Of a stretch of 12,107 nt of DNA, positions 1 through 6,902 are shown piece by piece (position 1 is the stretch's first letter; each line of letters starts with the position of its first letter). Both the position numbers and the translations under genes were made by a program. The notes under the pieces are model-generated. The model ran no database searches and was not told the origin of the DNA. It saw nothing but the letters and a program-made list of their open reading frames with translations. The DNA lies in NCBI GenBank assembly GCA_035256745.1, contig DATEXQ010000037.1:1-12107 (forward strand). Reading direction: 5' to 3'. The DNA comes from DATEXQ01 sp035256745. GTDB lineage: Bacteria > Patescibacteriota > Microgenomatia > UBA8517.

Positions 1-1
1 G

Positions 2-1357
2 AATATATTCTTTTTTGCTACACTAAAAATAATGCCTAATGTATTTAATCAAAGCCTCTGGGGAGATGAAGCATTTTCTGCAGTTCTTTCCATGAATCCT
101 GTTCCCAAAATATTGGAGATTATTCAAAAAGATACATCACCGCCTCTTTACAACATAATTTTGCACTATTGGTATCAGCTATTCGGAACCAGCGAAGTTG
201 CAATAAGAGCACTGTCTTTCCTTTTTTTTCTTCTGGCGGTATTTTTTGTCTATAAAATTGGTTCTCTGCTATTTTCAAGAAGAATAGGTCTTTTGGCTGC
301 GGTTTTAACTTTTTTAAATCCGTTTTTCTTTACTTATGCATTTGAGGGAAGAATGTATTCCATTCTGGCTCTTGGTGTTGTTGCTTCTATGTACTTTTTT
401 CTTAAAAAGCAATGGATTCCCTATGTCATAGCCACACTTTGGGCACTGTATTCTCACCATTTCTCAATCTTTGCGATCTTTGTACAGGGAATATGGTTTT
501 TGTATGAATTTTTCGCCGGGGAGAAGAAAACCGCTTTAAGCATGTTTAAATCCTTTATTGCCGTTTTTATCCTTTACATCCCCTGGTTAATTCCTCTTTA
601 CAAGCAAACAAAAATGGTTGGAGGGGGATTCTGGCTGGGTACACCTACTCTTACTGATTTGAGAAATTTGATTTATGAATACCTAGCAGAAGGTATTAAA
701 AATCCTACGATAAAAATACCACTTATTAATAGGAGTTTGGGTCAAATATCTCTCTATTTTGTTTTCGCTATACTTTTACTGCGTGATTGGATTAAAAATA
801 TCAAAAAGACTTTGTTTTTGCTTTCCTGGTTTCTTCTACCCATTTTAATCACTTGGGGAATTTCGCAAAAATTTACCTCAATTTTTTTCAACCGTTATCT
901 TTTATATGCAATCCCTGCCGCAATGCTTCTGCTTGTCTCAAGTGGAAGAAAGTATACGGGTATTATTGTAGGATTTCTCCTAATATTCTTTGGGGTAATT
1001 GATTTCAACTATTTCATACATCCGGCAAAAAGACCTTTCAGGGAAATGGCCGCCTATGTCAAACGAATACAAAAACCAGGAGACTTTCTTATAAACTGGA
1101 ATTCAACAGCGCATCACCTTTGGGAGTCGAAATATTATGAAATTCCTGCTCCAATATATATCCCCGAAGGTAATTTACCCTATTATGTTGGTACAGCCCA
1201 AATGACCGATAAAGACATTTTAAGAAAACTTCCAGATGTAAAAAGAATTGGAGTCATCACCAGTGGAAATATTACAGAAATTAAACTTCCCGCTTATAAA
1301 GAACAATCTGAAAAAGTCTTCGGGGAGTTAAAATTTGTTTGGTATTTAAAAAAATAA
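2..1357 (+). CDS. GT39-type membrane glycosyltransferase (PMT_2/ArnT-like), 5' end outside window
   Basis: Likely an integral membrane glycosyltransferase that moves a sugar from a polyprenyl-phosphate carrier to an acceptor on the outer face of the membrane. The reading frame is open to the left edge of the window, so the start is not visible. The first in-frame ATG is at 32, but beginning there would remove the first transmembrane helix: the residues before it (FFFATLKI) are hydrophobic and lead straight into SLWGDEAFSA, the acidic first-loop motif that follows helix 1 in this family. A second loop signature (TSPPLYN) and about ten hydrophobic segments follow, then a soluble C-terminal part of roughly 100 residues (from about residue 340, counted from the ATG at 32). 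The family call is firm; the donor and acceptor are unknown. A second GT39-type gene lies downstream at 2857, beyond an inserted opposite-strand pair. Confidence 0.85.
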   Translation, partial: NIFFFATLKIMPNVFNQSLWGDEAFSAVLSMNPVPKILEIIQKDTSPPLYNIILHYWYQLFGTSEVAIRALSFLFFLLAVFFVYKIGSLLFSRRIGLLAAVLTFLNPFFFTYAFEGRMYSILALGVVASMYFFLKKQWIPYVIATLWALYSHHFSIFAIFVQGIWFLYEFFAGEKKTALSMFKSFIAVFILYIPWLIPLYKQTKMVGGGFWLGTPTLTDLRNLIYEYLAEGIKNPTIKIPLINRSLGQISLYFVFAILLLRDWIKNIKKTLFLLSWFLLPILITWGISQKFTSIFFNRYLLYAIPAAMLLLVSSGRKYTGIIVGFLLIFFGVIDFNYFIHPAKRPFREMAAYVKRIQKPGDFLINWNSTAHHLWESKYYEIPAPIYIPEGNLPYYVGTAQMTDKDILRKLPDVKRIGVITSGNITEIKLPAYKEQSEKVFGELKFVWYLKK

Positions 1358-1395
1358 AGCCCTGAAGTTATTAAGTATTGTTTAAACTCCAGGGC
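1348..1395 (-). terminator. Intrinsic terminator of the 88-aa gene
   Basis: On the minus strand an imperfect stem (GCCCTGGAGTT pairing with the arm at 1359-1369, one A-C mismatch) is followed by TTTATTTTTTT. It lies just downstream of the minus-strand gene ending at 1413. Its T-tract overlaps the last codons of the convergent + strand glycosyltransferase gene. The stem is nearly the same as the one at 1855-1888. Confidence 0.8.
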
Positions 1396-1412
1396 AAGCA
1401 CATATCCCAAAA

Positions 1413-1679
1413 TTACTCAGGATCATGATCATATATTTCTATTGGATTACCCCCCAAACTGGTAAATGCTTTGTTGTATGAATCAATACGATTATCGTTC
1501 TGATCGTAGTATGCAAAGAAATGAAAGAGAGAGCCTGTTTTACAAGCATCGCTATGCCAATTATTAATTAATCTATCAAACTCCTCGGTAGTGCTTGCAA
1601 CACCAACGATTTTGGACTCTGCTAAATTGTTAGCATTCCTCTCTTCTTCAGTTGCGAATACACGGACAGTAACTTCCAT
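1413..1679 (-). CDS. Hypothetical 88-aa acidic soluble protein
   Basis: I do not recognise this protein. It is 88 residues with no signal peptide or transmembrane segment. It starts with a short beta-like stretch (MEVTVRVFATEEE), has a central segment rich in Trp, His and Phe (NNWHSDACK, LFHFFAYYD) and ends acidic (IYDHDPE). The start is well supported: AAAGGAGGT lies just upstream of the ATG at 1679, the strongest ribosome binding site in the window. It has its own promoter (1745-1773) and its own terminator (1348-1395), so it forms a complete one-gene transcription unit. With the 270-aa gene beside it, it makes a minus-strand block between two + strand GT39 genes. The real-gene call rests on the promoter, SD and terminator set rather than on homology. 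Confidence 0.7.
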   Translation of the reverse strand: MEVTVRVFATEEERNANNLAESKIVGVASTTEEFDRLINNWHSDACKTGSLFHFFAYYDQNDNRIDSYNKAFTSLGGNPIEIYDHDPE

Positions 1680-1744
1680 ACCAACCTCCTTTAGGGTTAT
1701 AAGAATTTTGTCTTAAGAACTATTCTGGGAATGTGCTGAGGCCT

Positions 1745-1773
1745 ATAGTAACATAGAGATATACTTGGGTCAA
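1745..1773 (-). promoter_or_regulatory. Promoter of the 88-aa gene
   Basis: On the minus strand: -35 TTGACC (1773-1768), a 17-bp spacer, then TGTTACTAT, an extended -10 (hexamer 1750-1745). The predicted transcript start is near 1738, giving a leader of about 58 nt that contains the strong SD before the ATG at 1679. Confidence 0.75.
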
Positions 1774-1849
1774 TCTTGTAACTAACAAATTTAATACATT
1801 TACCAGAATAAAATCTTTTTCTTAACTACTTTGCACACTTTTTGCCAAT

Positions 1850-1888
1850 AAAAAAGCCCTGAAGTAGAACATGTTGCACTTCAGGGCT
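1850..1888 (-). terminator. Intrinsic terminator of the 270-aa gene
   Basis: A perfect 11-bp stem (AGCCCTGAAGT at 1855-1865 pairing with 1878-1888) encloses a 12-nt loop. On the minus strand it is followed by TTTTTTATT. It sits 23 nt past the stop of the minus-strand gene ending at 1911. Confidence 0.85.
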
Positions 1889-1910
1889 AGCACCTTACAT
1901 TATAAATATT

Positions 1911-2723
1911 TTAGCTTACAGACAATTTTACCATTGAGGCTAAACCAAATTCAGAATCAGAAATTTTGACATCCCATTCAGGTAATGTAAATTTAGAACT
2001 ATAAAATGGACCTTCTATCCCAACATAAACATGACCATCATTACTATCTAGATCTTTGCATGTTAAGAATTGATTGGTGTAGGGAAAAAAGTGGTTATGC
2101 CTTAGGTAATAATAAGCCATTTCCATGGTAACTACACAGGCACGCGGAACTTCCTCATTATCAGGAAGAATTTGTTTTTCAAATGATCTGACAATCGAAT
2201 AAGGGAAAGGCTTTAATCTTACCAGGTACCATCTATTACCCAGATACGTTTCCTTCATATAGGGTTTATTTTTATCCCAATCCTGCTTTTTTAAAAAGCC
2301 ACTTAATTTGTCGAGGCATAATAAATTTGGAATGTTAAACTCTTTATAACCTGGAAAAAGTATATGGGTTTTACGATATTTCATAAGTTGATGAGCGCTA
2401 AAAGGTATTTTGGTTAGCGCTTGTTGGTATGGATAAGTAAGAGGTGAGAAATCATCGAATTCAAAACCTTCTCTGAAATACCTGATAAGATCACCTATAC
2501 CATAAAAATGATCACCCATTATCTCTCTGGCTCGAACCTGTTGTGAAGACTCAACCAGTGCTCCCGACAACCAAAAATCAGCTAGTCGTTCTCTGAATGC
2601 GGTATCAGTAATCGGCGTTTGCAGGTTATCAAATTCTAAACCCGCCTGCGCCATCCTATCCCACCATTCATTGAGCTTCCCTAAAACTCTGCTTACATCT
2701 CGGTTCGCAATGGTATCTGCCAT
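1911..2723 (-). CDS. Hypothetical 270-aa soluble protein of an uncharacterised family
   Basis: Function unknown. It is 270 residues with no signal peptide or transmembrane helix. Landmarks are REIMGDHFYGI (66-76), IPFS (106-109), THIL (119-122), an aromatic, basic stretch (WYLVRLKPFP, 165-174), CKDLDS (222-227), VYVG (232-235) and FGLAS (259-263). From memory this order of motifs resembles an uncharacterised protein family that recurs in candidate-phyla and metagenome-derived genomes; I could not check this and know of no assigned activity. The ATG at 2723 is preceded by AAGGA and GGATGG at a workable distance, a recognisable SD unlike most genes here. A terminator follows the stop. It points away from the GT39 gene at 2857, sharing a 133-bp divergent intergenic region with it. 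Confidence 0.8.
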   Translation of the reverse strand: MADTIANRDVSRVLGKLNEWWDRMAQAGLEFDNLQTPITDTAFRERLADFWLSGALVESSQQVRAREIMGDHFYGIGDLIRYFREGFEFDDFSPLTYPYQQALTKIPFSAHQLMKYRKTHILFPGYKEFNIPNLLCLDKLSGFLKKQDWDKNKPYMKETYLGNRWYLVRLKPFPYSIVRSFEKQILPDNEEVPRACVVTMEMAYYYLRHNHFFPYTNQFLTCKDLDSNDGHVYVGIEGPFYSSKFTLPEWDVKISDSEFGLASMVKLSVS

Positions 2724-2752
2724 CGCACACCATCCTTTCCTTTTTTAGGTTT

Positions 2753-2758
2753 ATTGTA
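2753..2758 (-). promoter_or_regulatory. Candidate -10 element of the 270-aa gene
   Basis: TACAAT on the minus strand, 29 bases before the ATG at 2723. The -35 region is poor (TTAATT at 17 bp). The implied leader of about 22 nt would include the SD. This is a weak call because the region is A/T-rich. Confidence 0.4.
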
Positions 2759-2837
2759 TTTTCTGTTTTATTTGAAATTAATTTTGTAAGGTGCTTGACG
2801 ATATGGTATATAGCTACTCCCCAGATGTCAATTTTTT

Positions 2838-2846
2838 TGTTACACT
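2838..2846 (+). promoter_or_regulatory. Extended -10 element before the second GT39 gene
   Basis: TGTTACACT forms an extended -10 with no convincing -35. The expected transcript start is near 2853, only about 4 nt before the ATG at 2857, so the mRNA would be essentially leaderless. There is no SD in front of that ATG. Confidence 0.5.
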
Positions 2847-2856
2847 TAAAATAAGC

Positions 2857-4362
2857 ATGTCTAAAGTCAAGAATATTTTAGATAAAATGCATGTTCCCAA
2901 CTGGCTGGTGATTCTTCTTGCTTTTGTTATAATCCTTCGTATCCCTTCTTTTTTTGAACCCTATGCATATGGTGATGAAACGATTTACCTTACTTTGGGT
3001 GAGGGAGTAAGACAGGGAATACCGCTTTATAAAGGTCTTTATGACAACAAACCTCCTCTTTTATATATAACTTCTGCTATTGCCGGAAGACTTTTTTGGT
3101 TTAAGGCAATTTTGGTTTTATGGAACTTTGCTACCATAATTATTTTTTGGAAATTAGCTCAGGCTCTTTTCCCCAAAAAAGAAACTTTACAAAAAATTGC
3201 TACAATAATCTTTGCCATTTTGACTACAATCCCTCTTTTGGAGGGTAATATTGCCAATGCCGAAATATTTATGATCGGACCAACCATTCTTGCCTTCTTA
3301 ATTATTTTTAGTAAAAAACTCTCAGTTAAAAATTTAATATTTTCTGGAATGCTATTTGGAGTTTCAGCCCTTTTTAAACTCCCCGCGGCTTTTGAATTGC
3401 CTGTAATTTTTGCCTTTTGGTTAATTTTAAACGGACTTAAGAAAAACGAATTAATTAAAACCATAAAAAGATTCGCCTTTATTGTCCTTGGATTTGCCAT
3501 CCCCATAGGTTTCACTCTAATTTGGTATTACCTTCGGGGAGCTTTGGGAGATTATGTTCGTGCAGCCTTTTTGCAAAATATCGGTTATCTTTCAACATGG
3601 AGACCTTCTTCTTCAAACTTGCCTTTCATTGTCAGAAATGCACCACTTTTTATAAGAGGGGGAGTAATATTAATAGGGTTGGCAATTCTTTTTTGGAAAA
3701 GAAAATCTCTTCCCAAAGAATTTATCTTTATTACTATATGGCTTTTATTTGCACTTTTTGGGGTAACTCTATCGGAAAGACCATATCCCCATTATTTGAT
3801 CCAGGCAGTTCCCGCTATAAGTTTTCTTTTAGGAATTCTTGTCACTGATAAAACGCTCACACAAACACTAACAATTATTCCTCTTGCCATAGCTTTCTTT
3901 GTACCTCTTTATTATAAATTTTGGTACTATCCGACCACCACTTATTATCTTAATTTTGTTAAATTTGCCACAGGAAGCATAAATAAAGACGAGTATTTCG
4001 CCACTTTTAACGATAAAGTCTCTCGAAATTACAGAGTTGCAAGAATCGTCACTAGTATTACCAATAAAGAGGATAAAATTTTTGTCTGGGGAGATACTGC
4101 CACAATTTATACCCTGTCTAAGCGTCTCCCTCCTATTAAATATGTTGCCGATTACCATATCAATGATTTTTCGAGCAAAGACGAAGTAATAAAAAATCTA
4201 AAAAGTAATTATCCTAAAGTTATAGTGTTTTTAAATGAAGGTTCGCCTTTTCCCGAACTTAAGAAGTTGTTCGTTAGTAACTACATCCTTGTTGCGGATT
4301 TTGAAGGTGCCCAAATTTGGAAATTAAGTTTGCCTGCAGTAAAATCCGCAATCTTTCCCTGA
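2857..4362 (+). CDS. GT39-type membrane glycosyltransferase (PMT_2/ArnT-like), 501 aa
   Basis: Predicted polytopic membrane glycosyltransferase using a polyprenyl-phosphate-linked sugar donor on the external side of the membrane. I chose the ATG at 2857 (MSKVKN). The frame can be extended to a GTG at 2791, but that would run through the extended -10 element at 2838-2846 and has no SD. Helix 1 spans about residues 15-29 and is followed by the family's acidic motif YGDETIYL (D40, E41) and a conserved loop DNKPPLLY (63-70). About ten further hydrophobic segments follow, then a soluble C-terminal domain from about residue 365. It is related in type to the truncated enzyme at 2-1357 but is not a close copy by eye. 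It leads a same-strand run with the genes at 4446, 4859 and 5934. The sugar and acceptor cannot be told from sequence. Confidence 0.88.
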   Translation: MSKVKNILDKMHVPNWLVILLAFVIILRIPSFFEPYAYGDETIYLTLGEGVRQGIPLYKGLYDNKPPLLYITSAIAGRLFWFKAILVLWNFATIIIFWKLAQALFPKKETLQKIATIIFAILTTIPLLEGNIANAEIFMIGPTILAFLIIFSKKLSVKNLIFSGMLFGVSALFKLPAAFELPVIFAFWLILNGLKKNELIKTIKRFAFIVLGFAIPIGFTLIWYYLRGALGDYVRAAFLQNIGYLSTWRPSSSNLPFIVRNAPLFIRGGVILIGLAILFWKRKSLPKEFIFITIWLLFALFGVTLSERPYPHYLIQAVPAISFLLGILVTDKTLTQTLTIIPLAIAFFVPLYYKFWYYPTTTYYLNFVKFATGSINKDEYFATFNDKVSRNYRVARIVTSITNKEDKIFVWGDTATIYTLSKRLPPIKYVADYHINDFSSKDEVIKNLKSNYPKVIVFLNEGSPFPELKKLFVSNYILVADFEGAQIWKLSLPAVKSAIFP

Positions 4363-4412
4363 AAAATTACCAAAAGTTAGTATATAGATTCGTATTTTCT
4401 TCAATGTTAAAG

Positions 4413-4418
4413 TAAAAT
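4413..4418 (+). promoter_or_regulatory. Weak candidate -10 element before the 4446-5934 gene run
   Basis: TAAAAT in the 83-bp gap after the GT39 stop, with only a poor -35 (TTCGTA at 18 bp). If used it would start RNA near 4425, giving the three downstream genes their own promoter. Readthrough from the GT39 gene is equally possible, since no terminator is seen in the gap. Confidence 0.3.
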
Positions 4419-4445
4419 CATGGCTAGAGAAAAAAAGATAAAAAA

Positions 4446-4853
4446 ATGAATGTACTAAATGCAGGAAAACTAAAATATAGCAAGCTCCTAAAACAAGGTT
4501 TGGGAAAAGACTTCGTGTTTACCCAGGGAATTCCTCTTAAAAATTTAGTTTATACAGGATTTCTCACTAATTTGTTCGGAATAGCTTTAATTTTTATTAT
4601 GAAATCTAGATATTTACCGCCTGAAGTTCCACTTTATTACGGACTTCCCGAAGGAGAAGCCCAAATTGTACCCTCCCTTAATTTGGTTTTTCCCTTCGTT
4701 TTCTCCCTGATTATAATTTCAATAAATACTCTCATCACCTCATTTATTAAAGATGATTTTCTCAAAAAGACCTTAATTATAGGGGGTTTAGTTACAACAT
4801 TTTTTTCCGTGATAACCATAATAAAAATAATTTTTCTTGTTGCAAGCTATTAA
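4446..4853 (+). CDS. Small three-helix membrane protein, possibly DUF1648-like
   Basis: 135 residues with a basic cytoplasmic N-terminus of about 33 residues, then three hydrophobic segments near 35-52, 77-97 and 108-132. The loop after helix 1 contains LPPEVPLYYGLPEGEAQ, which recalls the short Pro/Gly loop of DUF1648 membrane proteins; this is a memory-based resemblance, not a firm assignment. No catalytic residues can be named. It ends 5 nt before the PNPT-family gene at 4859 and almost certainly shares its transcript, so a supporting role in lipid-linked sugar synthesis is possible but unproven. The start is not backed by an SD. A nine-codon mini-ORF (4420-4449) ends by overlapping this ATG in an ATGA arrangement. 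Confidence 0.75.
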   Translation: MNVLNAGKLKYSKLLKQGLGKDFVFTQGIPLKNLVYTGFLTNLFGIALIFIMKSRYLPPEVPLYYGLPEGEAQIVPSLNLVFPFVFSLIIISINTLITSFIKDDFLKKTLIIGGLVTTFFSVITIIKIIFLVASY

Positions 4854-4858
4854 AAGTT

Positions 4859-5932
4859 ATGTCCTTATTTAAGAGTTTAACTATCTTTCCGTTATTACTG
4901 GCTTTTCTAATAGCTTTTTTTTCGACTCCTCTGGTTATTAAATTAGCCCATAAAATAGGCATTATTGATGACCCTAGACTTCATAAACATCCGAAGGTAA
5001 TTCATTCCTATCCCGTTCCGAGAGGAGGAGGACTGGCTATTTTTACTGCCGTATTGATTTCCTCCTTAGTTTTTTTACCGCTTGATAAACACTTGATTGG
5101 TATTCTAATTGGTGCTTTTTTTATAACAACGTTGGGAATCTTAGATGATAAATTTAATTTAAATCCCTACTTAAGATTAGTCGCACAATTTGTCATTGCC
5201 GGAATTCCTATCATTGCCGGAATCGGAATCGCTTTTATAAATATGCCTTTTAACGGCATATTGGATTTATCACACCCTCGCATAGTTTTTGATTTACTCG
5301 GTCAAACCCGAAGCATTTGGTTGATATCTGATGTTTTCGCCATTTTCTGGATTGTATATATGATGAATATGCTTAATATGGGAGCCAAAGGCGTAGACGG
5401 ACAACTTCCCGGTGTTGTCGTTATCGCAGCAGTAACTATCGCAGCCCTTTCTCTTAGTTATTCTGCCGACATAACCCAATGGCCGGTTATTATTTTTGCA
5501 TCAATTACAGCTGGGGCTTATCTTGGGTTTTTACCATGGAATTTCTATCCGCAGAAAATAATGCCTTCATATTCCGGATCAACTCTTGCGGGTTATTTAC
5601 TGGCAGTTCTTGCAATTTTATCTACAACTAAAGTCGGAACATTAATTGTAGTATTGGGTATCCCCCTAGTAGACACTGGGTATACTATTGTGCGACGAAT
5701 ACTATCAGGTAAGTCTCCAGTCTGGGGAGATAGAGGTCATCTACATCATAAACTTCTTGATGCGGGCTTAAGCAAAAGACAGGTCGTTATTTTTTACTGG
5801 ATATTCACTGCTCTTCTTGGAATTCTAGCTCTTAATTTGAATGCATCCTTGAAGTTATATACAATGATCGGAGTAGTAATTCTTATCGGAGGATTAATAT
5901 TGTTTCTTACCAAAAAGCGTATTCAAAAATAA
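4859..5932 (+). CDS. Polyprenyl-phosphate sugar-1-phosphate transferase family (WecA/TagO/MraY-like), divergent
   Basis: Member of the PNPT (glycosyltransferase 4) superfamily, which transfers a sugar-1-phosphate from a UDP-sugar to polyprenyl phosphate at the cytoplasmic membrane face. It has 357 residues and about ten helices. Visible motifs are GIIDDPRLHKHPK (34-46) with VPRGGG (53-58), the Mg-site motif LDD (95-97), an N-x2-N motif (N170, N173) leading into KGVDGQLPG (177-185), and the C-terminal GHLHHKLLDAGLS (293-305). Two usual acidic positions differ: the DGxDG box reads AKGVDG, and the MGDxGS box reads MPSYSGS (235-241), with Tyr where Asp is expected. It may therefore have altered metal binding or chemistry. 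It starts 5 nt after the preceding gene and ends 1 nt before the next, so the three are probably translated from one mRNA. The family is secure; the substrate is unknown. Confidence 0.88.
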   Translation: MSLFKSLTIFPLLLAFLIAFFSTPLVIKLAHKIGIIDDPRLHKHPKVIHSYPVPRGGGLAIFTAVLISSLVFLPLDKHLIGILIGAFFITTLGILDDKFNLNPYLRLVAQFVIAGIPIIAGIGIAFINMPFNGILDLSHPRIVFDLLGQTRSIWLISDVFAIFWIVYMMNMLNMGAKGVDGQLPGVVVIAAVTIAALSLSYSADITQWPVIIFASITAGAYLGFLPWNFYPQKIMPSYSGSTLAGYLLAVLAILSTTKVGTLIVVLGIPLVDTGYTIVRRILSGKSPVWGDRGHLHHKLLDAGLSKRQVVIFYWIFTALLGILALNLNASLKLYTMIGVVILIGGLILFLTKKRIQK

Positions 5933-5933
5933 T

Positions 5934-6896
5934 ATGGCTGAAGCTAAAAAAAACCTAAACATTTTCAATATCTTTTTTGCCGGGATTCAAGTAGCAAGAC
6001 CTATACACTGGATTAAAAATCTTTCGCTTTTTGCAGCCTTAATTTTTACCCAAACTTTATTTATTCCCTCTTACCAAATAGCGGTTTTTTGGGCATTTTT
6101 GGCTTTTAATTTTATAACCTCTGCCTCATATGTTTTTAACGACATACTGGATGTCAAAGAAGACAGACTACATCCAATTAAAAAATATCGTCCAGTTGCA
6201 TCAGGAGCCTTACCTGTTTCTATTGCAATAGCAGAAGTTATCATTCTGGCTTCTATTTCTTTATATCTAGCCTATTTTTTACACCCTATATTTTTTGTCC
6301 TGGTTGTAACTTACTTCGTCATTCAAGTTCTATACAGTATCTTCCTTAAAGATGTGGAGGTTATAGATATTCTTGTTATTGCATCAGGCTTTATTTTAAG
6401 AGTTTATGCCGGAGCTTTTGTAATTGACGCCCATCTCTCTGTATGGTTCTTGCTTTGTGTTATTTCAATCGCTTTATTTTTAGCATCAGGAAAAAGAAGA
6501 GCTGAATTAAATACTATCCAAGAAGTAAAAGGTGTTACCAGAAAAAGCTTAACCAGATATTCTAAAGAGCTTTTGAATTCTTATGTAACTATGTTTGGAA
6601 ATGCAGCTTGGATGAGCTGGGCTCTTTTTACTTTTTTTGAATCTCCCAGGGCAGCACTCCCTATCTGGCTTTTTTTAGCAGAAATTTCCAAGGCAACAAC
6701 CATAACCAAACTCCTGATGATTACTATTCCCGTTGCCATTTTTGGAATCATGAGATATGAAAAACTTATTTTTGCAGACAAAAGTGAAGCACCAGAAAAG
6801 CTCCTTCTAACGGATGTCTCCCTTGTTACCTCCGTAGGAATTTGGACATTTCTGGTTATTTCAATTCTATATAGTGGAATATCTGTTAATTTTTAA
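5934..6896 (+). CDS. UbiA-family decaprenyl-phosphate phosphoribosyltransferase-like enzyme
   Basis: Likely transfers 5-phosphoribose from PRPP to a polyprenyl phosphate, giving a lipid-linked pentose precursor, as DPPR synthase (Rv3806c) does in mycobacteria for arabinan. 320 residues with about nine helices. Near the N-terminus ARPIHWIKNL (21-30) fits the RPxxWxKN signature. The first Asp-rich motif is NDILDVKEDRLHPIKKYRP (69-87), followed by ASG. The second region LKDVEVIDILV (138-148) leads to SGFILRVYAGA and then ASGKRRAEL (184-192), which is characteristic of the DPPR synthase branch rather than the prenyl-quinone branch of UbiA. It begins 1 nt after the PNPT-family stop, implying translational coupling. 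The product could be epimerised or used directly as a ribosyl donor by GT39-type transferases; that is inference, and no epimerase genes are visible in the window. Confidence 0.88.
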   Translation: MAEAKKNLNIFNIFFAGIQVARPIHWIKNLSLFAALIFTQTLFIPSYQIAVFWAFLAFNFITSASYVFNDILDVKEDRLHPIKKYRPVASGALPVSIAIAEVIILASISLYLAYFLHPIFFVLVVTYFVIQVLYSIFLKDVEVIDILVIASGFILRVYAGAFVIDAHLSVWFLLCVISIALFLASGKRRAELNTIQEVKGVTRKSLTRYSKELLNSYVTMFGNAAWMSWALFTFFESPRAALPIWLFLAEISKATTITKLLMITIPVAIFGIMRYEKLIFADKSEAPEKLLLTDVSLVTSVGIWTFLVISILYSGISVNF

Positions 6897-6902
6897 TATT
6901 CT

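Noticed and set aside
16..31. TGCTACACT just before the ATG at 32, resembling the extended -10 at 2838-2846 and suggesting a leaderless start at 32.
   Set aside because: The reading frame is open upstream and the bases encode the end of the first membrane helix, which must precede the SLWGDEAFS loop. The match is probably coding sequence that happens to resemble a promoter.
2791..2856. Upstream GTG extension of the second GT39 gene (22 extra residues).
   Set aside because: It has no SD, adds an unusual N-terminus before helix 1 and runs through the extended -10 element.
3522..3848. + strand open frame of 108 codons inside the GT39 gene.
   Set aside because: Lies wholly within a well-supported membrane protein gene in another frame; its translation is low-complexity and has no recognisable domain.
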